From NCBI GenBank assembly GCA_027306505.1, contig DAHUZP010000021.1, forward strand, positions 62,001 to 126,000: a DNA stretch of 64,000 bases. The letters are read 5' to 3'. The notes beneath the pieces were generated by a model. That model was not told the origin of the DNA and did not search any database. It saw only the letters and a program-made list of their open reading frames with translations. The stretch's first letter is position 1. Every line of letters begins with the position of its first letter. Positions 52,052-60,185 of this stretch are shown one piece after another. The position numbers and the translations under genes were made by a program. The stretch is from Thermoplasmata archaeon (lineage in GTDB: Archaea > Thermoplasmatota > Thermoplasmata > Lutacidiplasmatales > UBA184).

Positions 52052-52795
52052 TCACGCCTCGCGGGGAGGCCCGCGCACCGGCTCGTAGGTGGTGAGGAGC
52101 CCATCGCCGAGCTTCTCGGTGGAGAGGAGACGGAATCGGACGTGCGCCTCCGGTTCCTCCGCGTCCGGCCCGGACATGACCGTGGGGGCGGACCTCCCTC
52201 CGATCGCGATGGGGGCGGTGTAGAGCGTCCAGTGGTCCACGAGGCCCTCGCGCACGAAGGAAGAGATGACCTCGGACCCTCCCTCCACCAGGATGGAGCG
52301 GGTCCCCCGCTTCAAGAGCCAACGCATGGCGGCCTTGAGGCCGATCCGACCGCGTCCGAACCCGCCCACCGTGATGCTCGGAGGGAACCGACGGTGACAA
52401 CCCTCGACCGTGAGCACCACGGTGGGCTGCTTCCCATCGAGGACCTGGGAGCCCTCCGGGGTCCGGCCGTGGGAGTCCAGCACGATCCGGAGGGGGCCGC
52501 TGCGCATCCCGTCGTGGGAGGCCGCCGGGTCCTCCCCCAGCAGTTCGCGGTGCACGCGCAAGGACGGATCGTCCGCGATCACCGTGCCGACCCCCACGAG
52601 GATCGCGTCGACCCTGAGCCTCAGGCGTTGGACCCGCCGCAGGTCCTCGATGGAGGAGAGGCGCGCCCGCTTCCCATGGGCGAAGGCGAGGCGGCCGTCG
52701 AGGCTGGAGGCACAGTTGATCCAGATGTACGGCCGCTCCCCGGGGGGGGACATGTCCGGCCAGGCTTCCCCCACCACGCCCGGCCCGAGGCTCAT
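52052..52795 (-). CDS. RibD-type reductase (2,5-diamino-6-ribosylaminopyrimidinone 5'-phosphate reductase)
   Basis: A 247-aa protein from ATG 52795. RibD C-terminal (DHFR-like) domain marks: PYIWINCASSLDGRLAF, RVDAILVGVGTVIADDPSL, PLRIVLDSHGRTPEGSQVL and the closing GTRSILVEGGSEVISSFVREGLVDHWTLYTAPIAIGG. In archaea the stand-alone form reduces the ribosylaminopyrimidine intermediate of riboflavin (and F420) synthesis with NAD(P)H. Its start overlaps the stop of the upstream formiminotransferase-cyclodeaminase by 4 nt. The track ORF starting at 53260 is shadow before 52795. Confidence 0.92.
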   Translation of the reverse strand: MSLGPGVVGEAWPDMSPPGERPYIWINCASSLDGRLAFAHGKRARLSSIEDLRRVQRLRLRVDAILVGVGTVIADDPSLRVHRELLGEDPAASHDGMRSGPLRIVLDSHGRTPEGSQVLDGKQPTVVLTVEGCHRRFPPSITVGGFGRGRIGLKAAMRWLLKRGTRSILVEGGSEVISSFVREGLVDHWTLYTAPIAIGGRSAPTVMSGPDAEEPEAHVRFRLLSTEKLGDGLLTTYEPVRGPPREA

Positions 52796-54324
52796 GGCCC
52801 GGACCCCAGCGCCCGGAGGCGCTGGAGAAGATCGTCCGCCGTCACCTGGGAGTCCCGCAGCGAGGCGAGGTTGATCTCGGCGTTGGCGATCGCCCCGGCC
52901 TTCCCGGCACGGAGGAGCTCCTCCGCCGTCCGCACGTCGGAGCCGAAGATGGGCTTGATCCGGGGCTTGACCGAAGCGAGCAGCGACTCGGCCTTTCTGA
53001 TGGCCTCCGCGGTCTCCAGGGGGACGAGCGCCGCTCCGCGCAGCGCATCGAGGTAGGCCCCCTGGGCCCTGGGGTCCTGGGGAGAGGCCTTCCTCGCGGT
53101 GCGGGCGGCCCTCACCGCGTCGTACGACCTCGCGTCCTCGTCGATCCCCTTGGTGAGCTGCTGGCGAAGGCGGTCGAGCTCCTCCACCTGGGAGGTGAGG
53201 TCCGCGGGAAGGTTCCCGGCGGGGGCCGCGAACCGAACGACCATCTCGGCGAGGGCGCATCCCATCGCGCCGGAGAGCGCGGAGGCGCTCCCTCCTCCCG
53301 GGGTCGCCGTTCGAGCGGCGAGGACGTCGAGGAAACCGGAGACGGCGCTCGAAGCGAGAGGGCCCTCACCCGCGGGTGAGCTCGCGGTGGGGGCAACGGC
53401 CGCTGCGGGGCCCCCCTTGGAGGCGAGCTTCTCGCGGACCCGGCGCTCCAGGACCAAGTGGCGGTCGAACCGGTTGAGCTGCAGGTAGTGCTCGGCCGCA
53501 TCGATCAACGCGTCCTCCGGGATGAGCCCCACGATCTCGGACTCCTCCAGCCCCACCCCGTAGCGGTGCGCTTCCGAGCGGACCATCTCGAAGGCCCGGT
53601 GGAGGGGCGTGCGGCGGTGGTCGGTCATGTTCATCGAGACCTGGGCGCGGTTGCGCTCTTTGATCTCGAAGCCCATCGCCTGCACCTCGGCAAGGCCGCC
53701 ATCCCGGGCGCGGACCGCCTTCGCGATCTTCTTCGCGACCGCGACGTCGGGCGTGTTGAGATAGATGTTGTAGGCGACGAGGATGGGGCGAGCGCCCACG
53801 GCCATCGCTCCCGCGGTGGGGTGCACGGCCCGCTCCCCCTCGTCGGGGGCCCGGGCAGGGTCCGTTTGGATCGCCGTGCGGATCCCCTCGAACTGTCCCT
53901 CGCGGACCTTGGGGAGGGCGAAGCGTTCGGGACGCGTCGCGGCGGCGCCGTAGTAGTACACCGGCACCCGGAGCTCCTTCGCGACACGAGCCCCGAAGCG
54001 ACGGGCCAAGGCGACCGCGTCCTCCATGGTCGCCTCCCCGAGCGGGATGAAGGGGACCACGTCCATGGCGCCCATCCTCGGGTGCTCCCCCTTGTGATGG
54101 TTGAGGTCGATCTTCTCCACCGCGAGCTTGCTCGCGCGGAAGGCCGCCTCGACCACCCCGTCGCCGGTCCCGACGAAGGAGAGGACGGAGCGGTTGTGGT
54201 CGGCGTTGGACTCGATGTCCAGGATTGCGACGCCGTCGACGCCCTCGGCGGCCGCGGTCACCGTGCGGATGAGCTCCGCGTCGCGGCCGTTGGAGAAGTT
54301 GGGCACGCACTCGAAGAGCTTCAT
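52792..54324 (-). CDS. Fused glutamate formiminotransferase - formimidoyltetrahydrofolate cyclodeaminase
   Basis: A 510-aa bifunctional protein. Residues 1-300: formiminotransferase, starting KLFECVPNFSNGRDAELI, with DLNHHKGEHPRMGAMDVVPF (active-site His region). A ~25-aa Ala/Pro linker follows. Residues ~325-510: cyclodeaminase helical domain (TATPGGGSASALSGAMGCALAEMVVRFA; IANAEINLASLRD). It moves the formimino group of formiminoglutamate (from histidine breakdown) to tetrahydrofolate and cyclises it. The same fusion is known from animals and Thermoplasma relatives. No hut genes are in view. The ATGA overlap with the reductase implies translational coupling. Confidence 0.95.
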   Translation of the reverse strand: MKLFECVPNFSNGRDAELIRTVTAAAEGVDGVAILDIESNADHNRSVLSFVGTGDGVVEAAFRASKLAVEKIDLNHHKGEHPRMGAMDVVPFIPLGEATMEDAVALARRFGARVAKELRVPVYYYGAAATRPERFALPKVREGQFEGIRTAIQTDPARAPDEGERAVHPTAGAMAVGARPILVAYNIYLNTPDVAVAKKIAKAVRARDGGLAEVQAMGFEIKERNRAQVSMNMTDHRRTPLHRAFEMVRSEAHRYGVGLEESEIVGLIPEDALIDAAEHYLQLNRFDRHLVLERRVREKLASKGGPAAAVAPTASSPAGEGPLASSAVSGFLDVLAARTATPGGGSASALSGAMGCALAEMVVRFAAPAGNLPADLTSQVEELDRLRQQLTKGIDEDARSYDAVRAARTARKASPQDPRAQGAYLDALRGAALVPLETAEAIRKAESLLASVKPRIKPIFGSDVRTAEELLRAGKAGAIANAEINLASLRDSQVTADDLLQRLRALGSGP

Positions 54325-54461
54325 GGTCGGGCCTCCCGAAGGGGGTGGGCAGAAGAGGAGGACGGGGTCGCCGTTATCCTGTTTTCGGCCGCCTTGGGGG
54401 CCACACCTGTCTGGTGCTCGACGCTACCTTCATCTTCGTCTGGCCGACCCTGGCCGGCCCC

Positions 54462-55442
54462 ATGGACGGTCCTGCCATCCGCGTCCGCGACGTGAAGCGG
54501 ACCTACGAGTCCCGCAAGGGCTTCTTCTTCCAGGAGAAGGTCCGCACGGAGGCGCTGAGGGGGGTCGACCTCGAGGTCGCCCGGGGCGAGCTCTTCGGCC
54601 TCTTGGGGCCCAACGGGGCCGGGAAGACCACGCTGGTGAAGGTCCTCTCGACGCTCCTCCTCCCGACCTCCGGGAGCGTCGAGGTCCTCGGCATCGACGT
54701 GGCGAAGGACCCCCGGAGGGTGCGTCCGCGCATCGGGCTCGTGCTGGGGGGGGAGCGGGGGCTCTACAACCGCATCAGCGCCCGGGAGAACCTGCGCTAC
54801 TTCTCCGACCTCTACGGCGTCCCCCCGTCGCAGCAGGGCCGGCGCATCGACGAGGTGCTCGCGACGGTGGGCCTGACCGAGGCCGCGGACCGTAGGGTCG
54901 AGGAGTTCTCCCGCGGGATGAAGCAGAAGCTCCACCTCGCCCGGGGGATCCTCCACGAGCCGGAGCTCCTCTTCCTCGACGAACCGACGATCGGGCTCGA
55001 CCCCAAGAGCGCCCGGGAGATGCGCAAGTTGATCCGCTCGCTCGTCGCGAAGGGGGTGACGGTCCTCCTCACCTCCCACTACATGTTCGAGGCGGAGGAG
55101 CTCTGCCATCGGGTCGCGGTGCTGAGCCGGGGACGGATCGTCGCCCGCGACACGGTCCAGGGGCTGCGCCGCCTCGTGGGGGGTGACCGGACCATGGAGG
55201 TGGAGGGCTACGGGTTCGACGACGCGGAGCTCCGCGCCCTCAAGGCCCTCCCGGGGGTCTCCCGGGTGGTCACCGAGGAGTTCGGGCCCCGTCAGCGCCT
55301 GACGCTCCGCATCCGCTCGATGGACCTCACCACCGGGGAGGTCGCGGGGCTCCTCCGCGCTCACCGGGGGCTCGAGGTGAAGGAGCGGCGGACGACCCTC
55401 GAGGACGTCTACCTGGACCTGGTGGAAGAGGAGGCCTCGTGA
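54462..55442 (+). CDS. ABC transporter ATP-binding protein (ABC-2 exporter type)
   Basis: A 326-aa ATPase from ATG 54462. Walker A GLLGPNGAGKTTLVKVLSTL, Q-loop region around RIGLVLGGERGLYNRISARENL, signature VEEFSRGMKQKLHLARGI, Walker B LLFLDEPTIGLDPKSAR, H-loop LLTSHYMFEAEELC. The C-terminal ~90 residues are a regulatory alpha/beta domain. Family and gene order (one ATPase, two ABC-2 permeases) suggest export of a drug, lipid or polymer. The reading frame runs further upstream (54345), but these codons look non-coding. The GTG of the first permease overlaps its stop by 4 nt. Confidence 0.95.
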   Translation: MDGPAIRVRDVKRTYESRKGFFFQEKVRTEALRGVDLEVARGELFGLLGPNGAGKTTLVKVLSTLLLPTSGSVEVLGIDVAKDPRRVRPRIGLVLGGERGLYNRISARENLRYFSDLYGVPPSQQGRRIDEVLATVGLTEAADRRVEEFSRGMKQKLHLARGILHEPELLFLDEPTIGLDPKSAREMRKLIRSLVAKGVTVLLTSHYMFEAEELCHRVAVLSRGRIVARDTVQGLRRLVGGDRTMEVEGYGFDDAELRALKALPGVSRVVTEEFGPRQRLTLRIRSMDLTTGEVAGLLRAHRGLEVKERRTTLEDVYLDLVEEEAS

Positions 55443-56281
55443 GCGCTCCCACCACGACCGTCCTTCCGGGGCTCATCGCGCCCGCCCGCCCCCGGGCGAG
55501 CGGGCCCCGGGTGCTCGCGGCCTCCTTCCGGCTCACGGTCTTGATGTTCTCCGCGGACCCGCAGTGGATCATCTCGAGCCTCATGGCCCCCGTGGTCTTC
55601 GCCCTGGCGGCCTTCGAGATGTACCGCTTCTCGAGCCCCGTCCTGGTGCTCTTCTCGATCCTGGGCGCCGGCATGATGAGCATGTGGGCCCAGACGCTCT
55701 ACGGCAGCGGCTGGGCGACCGGGCAGGACCGGGAGTTCGGGACGCTCGAACCGACGCTGGGGGCCCCGGTGAGCTACGTCTGGGTGGTCGGCGGCCGGGT
55801 GGTCTGGAACACGATCTCGGGCCTCATCGGAGGGGCGGTCGTCCTCGCCGTGGTGGGCGGCGCCTACGGGGCTCCCCTGCCGATCCGTGACCCGCTCACC
55901 TTCGTCGCGCTCTTCCTCCTGGTGATGGCCGCGCTCTCGACGGTGGGTCTGCTCTTCTCCGCCGTGTTCGTCTACTCCCGCTACGCGGGGTTCGTCCAGA
56001 ACATCGGCGAGTTCGCCTTCTACGTCGTGACGGGCTGCATGTTCCCGGTCGCCCTCCTACCGGGCTGGACGCTCCCGGTCTCCCTCGCCTTCCCTCCCAC
56101 CTGGGCCCTGGACGCGCTGAGGTCGGCGACCTTCCCCGGGTACGGAGGCCTCCCCTGGGGACTCACGGGGGACCTCTTGGGGACGGTCGGCCTCTCGGTC
56201 CTCTACCTCGCGGTCAGCGTCGGGCTCTTTCGCTACGTGACGCGGCACCTCGCCGAGAAGGGCGCCGCCGAGGAGTGGTGA
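55439..56281 (+). CDS. ABC-2 type transporter permease 1
   Basis: A 280-aa permease with six helices and a ~40-residue cytoplasmic N-terminus. Typical ABC-2 features: LMAPVVFALAAFEMYRF, WATGQDREFGTLEPTLGAPVSYVWVVGGRVVWNTISG (cytoplasmic coupling segment EFGTLE) and VVTGCMFPVALLPGWTLPVSLAFPPTWALDALRSATF. Starts at a GTG overlapping the ATPase stop; the second permease follows after 9 nt. Probably forms a heterodimer with it. Confidence 0.92.
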   Translation: MSAPTTTVLPGLIAPARPRASGPRVLAASFRLTVLMFSADPQWIISSLMAPVVFALAAFEMYRFSSPVLVLFSILGAGMMSMWAQTLYGSGWATGQDREFGTLEPTLGAPVSYVWVVGGRVVWNTISGLIGGAVVLAVVGGAYGAPLPIRDPLTFVALFLLVMAALSTVGLLFSAVFVYSRYAGFVQNIGEFAFYVVTGCMFPVALLPGWTLPVSLAFPPTWALDALRSATFPGYGGLPWGLTGDLLGTVGLSVLYLAVSVGLFRYVTRHLAEKGAAEEW

Positions 56282-56290
56282 GGAGGCCCC

Positions 56291-57097
56291 ATGCCGATGC
56301 CCCGCCCCTCCTTCTGGAGGACCTTCTGGGCGAACGCGGTCTTCGCCCCGCGCACGTCGCTCTCCTTCATGCGCGTCGATTTCATCCTGGGCCAAGTCTT
56401 CGTCCTCTCCTTCACCCAGATGCTCTTCTTCGCCTACGTGGCGGGGCTCGCCGGGAACCCCCAGACCCCGGTCTCCTTCGTGGTCATCGGCAACGCGGTC
56501 GCGACGATGACCTACGCGACCGTCTTCGCCGTTTGCGGGACCACGGACTCGGAGAAGAACGGCGGGACGATCGAGCACCTCCTCGTCTCTCCGGCGAACC
56601 GCATCGCGCTCTACCTCGGCCGCGGCGTCTTCCCCATGCTCGTCGCGATGGCGACGGTGAGCGTCGCGATGCTCTACGCGGTGGAGGTCTTCCACGCGCC
56701 GTTCCCTTCTTCCGCGGTCCTCCCCGCGGTGGTGAGCCTGCTCCTCTGCGTCTTCGCGATGGTCGGCTTCGGACTGCTCCTCGCCGGGGTCGCGCTGTGG
56801 CTGCGGACCTCCAACATCCTCGCGAACATCTTCCTCTTCATCGGATTCGTCCTCGCCGGGGCGAACTTCCCCCTGAGCTACCTACCAGGCCCGCTGCAGG
56901 TCGCGGGGGAGCTCCTGCCCTTGACCTGGGGGATCGCTTCCCTCCGGGCGGCGATCTCGGGGGCCCCGCTCCTCAGCGTCGCCGGGCTCTGGGGGCTCAC
57001 GCTCCTGGGCGGGGGCGTGAGCTACGCGCTCGCCCTCGGGCTCTGGGGGGTCTTCGAGCGGCAGGCGACCCGGACCGGCAGCATCATCCGGTTCTGA
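56291..57097 (+). CDS. ABC-2 type transporter permease 2
   Basis: A 268-aa permease homologous in plan to the preceding one: coupling segment GTTDSEKNGGTIEHLLVSPANRIALYLGRGVFP, six helices, and FVLAGANFPLSYLPGPLQVAGELLPLTWGIASLRAAI before the last helices. Ends 59 bp before the convergent FEN-1 gene. Confidence 0.92.
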   Translation: MPMPRPSFWRTFWANAVFAPRTSLSFMRVDFILGQVFVLSFTQMLFFAYVAGLAGNPQTPVSFVVIGNAVATMTYATVFAVCGTTDSEKNGGTIEHLLVSPANRIALYLGRGVFPMLVAMATVSVAMLYAVEVFHAPFPSSAVLPAVVSLLLCVFAMVGFGLLLAGVALWLRTSNILANIFLFIGFVLAGANFPLSYLPGPLQVAGELLPLTWGIASLRAAISGAPLLSVAGLWGLTLLGGGVSYALALGLWGVFERQATRTGSIIRF

Positions 57098-57155
57098 CGG
57101 GGGGGCGAACGGCCGGGGAGGAAGGGCGCGGCCCTTCCCTGCCAGCATCCCCCGC

Positions 57156-58163
57156 TCAGCCGAAGGCCTCGAGGGAGGTCTGCGTGCCCGGGGTCGGGGC
57201 CGCGGTGGGCAGGCGGCTCAGGACCTTCTGCACGCGGTCCTCGGCGAAGCCGTGCGCGACGACCAGGACCTCGCGCATCTTCGCGGGATCGGGGGCCGTC
57301 CATCGCAGCCGGTAGTCCTCGGTCGTGGGCGGGTGGAGGAAGAGCTCCCGTACGGCTTCCACCCCGGAGGGCTCGAGCCCGGCGCTTTGGAGCGTCGCCT
57401 CCCAGCCCAGGTGCTGGCCGACCAATTTCATCGCCTTCTTGGGGCCGATGCCGTGGACACCCTCGTTGAAGTCGGTGCCGACCAGGACCCCCACCAGCAC
57501 CAGCTCCTCCTGGGAGATCCCGAGCTCTTCGAGGACCTTCGGGGTCTCGAGGAGCTCCATCACGGTGTCCTCTCCGCGGCTCGCGCCTCGGGCAGCCCCG
57601 AGCCCCCTCAGGAGCCGAGGCGCTCCGAAGAGCAGGGTATCGTAGTCCTCGCTCGCGGCCGCCCACACGTCACCTCGTCGGGCCATCCACGCGGCCTGGG
57701 CCTCTCCCTCGGAGGGCGCCTGCACCCAAGGGACCCCCAAGGACTCCAGCAGGGCCTTCGCGTCGGCGACCATCTCCCGGGTGAGCCGGCTCGTCTGAGC
57801 GGCCTTCTTCCGGGCAAGCTCCAGGTCGCCCGCGGCGAGCGCCTCGTCCCAGGCCGCCTGCGCCCGCTCCTTCACCAGGGAGCGGGCCCTCAGGGTCGAG
57901 GCCTTGAGGTCGGAGGGCTTCCCGTCGAAGACGTAGGTTGGAAGCACCCCCCGTTCCAGGAACGAGGAGGTCCGGTAGAGCAGACCCACGAGGTGGCTCG
58001 TCACCCGCCCCTCCGGGTCGGTGAAGGGCTGCCCGTCCGCTTGGCGGATGGTCGCCAGGAACTGGTAGAGCATGTTGTAGGCGTCGACCGCTATCCGCTT
58101 GCCCTTGAGCTCGCTCAAGCGCAGGTTCGCCGGATGGACCAGGTCGCGCAGCTTGACTCCCAC
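57156..58163 (-). CDS. fen: Flap endonuclease 1 (FEN-1)
   Basis: A 335-aa structure-specific nuclease. N-region MGVKLRDLVHPANLRLSELKGKRIAVDAYNMLYQFL (metal Asp), PTYVFDGKPSDLKAST, the I-region VPWVQAPSEGEAQAAWMARRGDVWAAASEDYDTLLFG (metal Glu/Asp), VGVLVGTDFNEGVHGIGPKKAMKLV (H2TH and last Asp). The last residues, TQTSLEAFG, form a PCNA-interacting motif. It removes 5' flaps in Okazaki fragment processing and repair. Start GTG 58163; a TATA-like CTTACTTG (+) lies ~22-28 bp upstream. Confidence 0.97.
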   Translation of the reverse strand: MGVKLRDLVHPANLRLSELKGKRIAVDAYNMLYQFLATIRQADGQPFTDPEGRVTSHLVGLLYRTSSFLERGVLPTYVFDGKPSDLKASTLRARSLVKERAQAAWDEALAAGDLELARKKAAQTSRLTREMVADAKALLESLGVPWVQAPSEGEAQAAWMARRGDVWAAASEDYDTLLFGAPRLLRGLGAARGASRGEDTVMELLETPKVLEELGISQEELVLVGVLVGTDFNEGVHGIGPKKAMKLVGQHLGWEATLQSAGLEPSGVEAVRELFLHPPTTEDYRLRWTAPDPAKMREVLVVAHGFAEDRVQKVLSRLPTAAPTPGTQTSLEAFG

Positions 58164-58183
58164 GGTCCGACCGACGGGGGGCG

Positions 58184-58233
58184 CTTACTTGAGCGTTCAC
58201 CCGGGAGGCCCAGGGCCCGACGCGGGGGATAAT
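58184..58233. promoter_or_regulatory. Divergent promoter region fen / PAC2
   Basis: CTTACTTG (58184-58191) is a TATA-like site for the leftward fen gene (GTG 58163), and GGATAATC (58227-58234) one for the rightward PAC2 gene ~30 bp before GTG 58261/ATG 58267. Confidence 0.45.
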
Positions 58234-58266
58234 CGGGTTGACGGAAACCTTGACCCGCCCGTGGGC

Positions 58267-59166
58267 ATGGGGTCCGGGAACATGAGCGACCCGGACCCCG
58301 TCATCGTCCCCAGCATCGCCCCCTCCTCCTCCACACCCACCATCGTGGACGAACCGAGCCCGGACGGACCTGGACCGGGCACCCCCTTCCTGGTCTGCTT
58401 CCCGAGCGCGGGGCTAGCGAGCACCATCGTGGGACACCACGCGATCCGGCACCTCAAGCTCCCCCGGGTGGCGACGGTGCGCTCGCGCTACCTCCCTTCG
58501 GCGGCGGTCATCTTCGACAAGCGGCCCAACCCTCCGGTCCGCATCCACGGGAACAGGACCCTCGCCGTCGCGGTCTCCGAGTTCCCCGCCCCCGCCCCGC
58601 TGATGCAGCCCCTCGCCGAAGCGTTCCTGCTCTGGGCGGGGAAGAAGGAGCTCGGCCCCACCATCGTGGTGGAGGGCGTGCTGCGCCACGAGGGGGAAGC
58701 GTCCGGGAACCATGGGGGGACCGCCGACCCGGCGAACGGCCCGACGAGCCCGCCGGTGGGCATCCCGGACTGGGGCAAGGAGGACGTGATGGGGATCGCG
58801 GCCACTCCGGCAGCGGGGCGGCTGCTCGAGACGGCGAAGGTCCCGGTCCTGGTGGAGGGGATCGTGGGCGGTCTCACCGCGGAGCTCCTCAACCTGGCCT
58901 CGATCCTGGACCGCACCCTGGGCGTGGTCTTCGTCCCCACGGCGGAGCCGGGTTACCCGGACTACCATGCGGCGGCGCGCCTCGTCGAGATCCTCGACCG
59001 GCTCGTCCCCGGGCTCGCGCTCGACCCCAAGCCGATGCTGGAGCAGGCGGAGGTGCTCGAGCGCATGATCAAGGATGCGATGAAGATGAACAAGGGGTTC
59101 CCTCCCTCGACCGAGATGGGAGAGCCCCTCGCCGGGACCGCTACGGAACCCTCCATGTACGGGTAG
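58267..59166 (+). CDS. PAC2-family (proteasome assembly chaperone-like) protein
   Basis: A 299-aa protein. Sequence FLVCFPSAGLASTIVGHHAIRHLKLPRVATVRSRYLPSAAVIF and the later VPVLVEGIVGGLTAELLNLASILDRTLGVVFVPTAEPGYPDYHAAARLVEIL match the archaeal PAC2 family. Relatives assist proteasome assembly in eukaryotes; the archaeal role is not settled. The C-terminal ~55 residues are helical. Start is uncertain: GTG 58261, ATG 58267 or ATG 58282. The ORF in the track starts upstream inside fen. Confidence 0.88.
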   Translation: MGSGNMSDPDPVIVPSIAPSSSTPTIVDEPSPDGPGPGTPFLVCFPSAGLASTIVGHHAIRHLKLPRVATVRSRYLPSAAVIFDKRPNPPVRIHGNRTLAVAVSEFPAPAPLMQPLAEAFLLWAGKKELGPTIVVEGVLRHEGEASGNHGGTADPANGPTSPPVGIPDWGKEDVMGIAATPAAGRLLETAKVPVLVEGIVGGLTAELLNLASILDRTLGVVFVPTAEPGYPDYHAAARLVEILDRLVPGLALDPKPMLEQAEVLERMIKDAMKMNKGFPPSTEMGEPLAGTATEPSMYG

Positions 59167-59261
59167 GCCCCGGCCGGACTCCCTCCGGTCGCCCCGACGA
59201 GGGCCACCTTCCGGGCGAACGCGGTCCTACGGGCGGGCCGACGACCGGCCCATCGAGCGCC

Positions 59262-59432
59262 CTATTCGTGCTCCTGGTAGGTGAGGAGGTACATCCCTCC
59301 CCCGATCATGGCCGTGATGGTCCCGATGACGGCGAGGGGGTTGGACGCGAAGTAGACGATCGCCACCCCGAGCAGGGCCGCAGGGAGGACGATGCCGACG
59401 AGACCGGCGATGGCCTTGCCTTTCGCGGACAT
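59262..59432 (-). CDS. Small two-TM membrane protein (56 aa), missed by the ORF track
   Basis: MSAKGKAIAGLVGIVLPAAL then LGVAIVYFASNPLAVIGTIT and AMIGGGMYLLTYQEHE: two membrane helices with a short basic N-terminus. A TATA-like CTTAAGTAC (+ strand, ~59459-59467) lies ~27-35 bp before ATG 59432, consistent with a leaderless small gene. No family recognised. Confidence 0.7.
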   Translation of the reverse strand: MSAKGKAIAGLVGIVLPAALLGVAIVYFASNPLAVIGTITAMIGGGMYLLTYQEHE

Positions 59433-59456
59433 CCTTGTTCCATCGCCACCTGGGGT

Positions 59457-59467
59457 CTCTTAAGTAC
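59457..59467 (-). promoter_or_regulatory. TATA-like box of the 56-aa membrane protein
   Basis: TCTTAAGTACC on the + strand (GGTACTTAAGA on the coding strand), ~26-35 bp before ATG 59432. Confidence 0.5.
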
Positions 59468-59565
59468 CTTTCCGGCCGGCGCCCCGTCCCCCTGACGGGC
59501 CGCTCCTGAGGGTTGGAGCCGACCACGAGGCCTCCCCCCGGCCCGTCAAGTACGGTCCGGGGTGC

Positions 59566-60185
59566 TCATGGCGTCGCTCTGCAGAGGATGCAGGGGCCCC
59601 CCCCGGTCGGGCCAAGGGAGCTCCGCACTGGGGGCAGATCGCGTCCGGTGGCGAGGGGACCGTGGACAGCTCCCGTCCCGACCTGGGCGGGCGCGAGGGG
59701 TCCGCGCTCGCCGCGGTCTCGTGGATCCGTGCGGGGCTGGGAAGGCTCGGGGGCGCCTCTTCCCTGACCGAGGAGGCGTTGGGCGAGCCCGCCTCGCGAG
59801 GGACCTCGGTCACGACCGGAGCCGCGGGGGGGAAGGGTTCGGGGGCTCTGCTGTGGGACCGCTCCGGCGACACGTGCTCGACCGCCGCGGGTCGCCAGGC
59901 CTTCTCCTTCGGGAGCCCCGCGCGCTTCCCCCGCGGACAATCCTCCTCGGGTGGGGTGGTACAGGTCGGAGGGCTGGGGGGACCCGATGCCGTCGCGGAC
60001 ACTTCCCGGTCCGGGGGAGCTCCGCTCGGCACGGCGGGTTCTTCCGGAAGCTCGGTAGGCTAGGGGGGGTCGTTGGGGGGGGTCGTAGGGGGGTCGGAGG
60101 TCGGCCTCTCTCGGCCCTGGACGACCCCCTCCACCTCCTCGAGGGACAGGACCTGTGCCTGGTCGGTCGGTTGGTCAAGGTCCAT
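59566..60185 (-). pseudogene. Zinc-ribbon protein gene interrupted by a TAG and a G8 frameshift
   Basis: From ATG 60185 the frame reads MDLDQPTDQAQVLSLEEVEG and continues to TAG 60062-60060. The same frame then stays open to beyond 59566 (PTELPEEPAVPSGAPPDRE...) and enters ICPQCGAPLARPGG. At the G8 run (59597-59604) one extra G would give GGGPCILCRATP and a TGA at 59568-59566, completing a CPxC...CxxC zinc ribbon. With that base the span is exactly divisible by three (206 residues including the TAG position). It is either a decayed gene or one with two sequence errors. The long middle part is Pro/Ser-rich and probably disordered. Confidence 0.5.

Noticed and set aside
60060-60062. Pyrrolysine-encoding TAG
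   Set aside because: Only one candidate, in a gene that also has a frameshift and a disordered context; no pyl genes are seen here.
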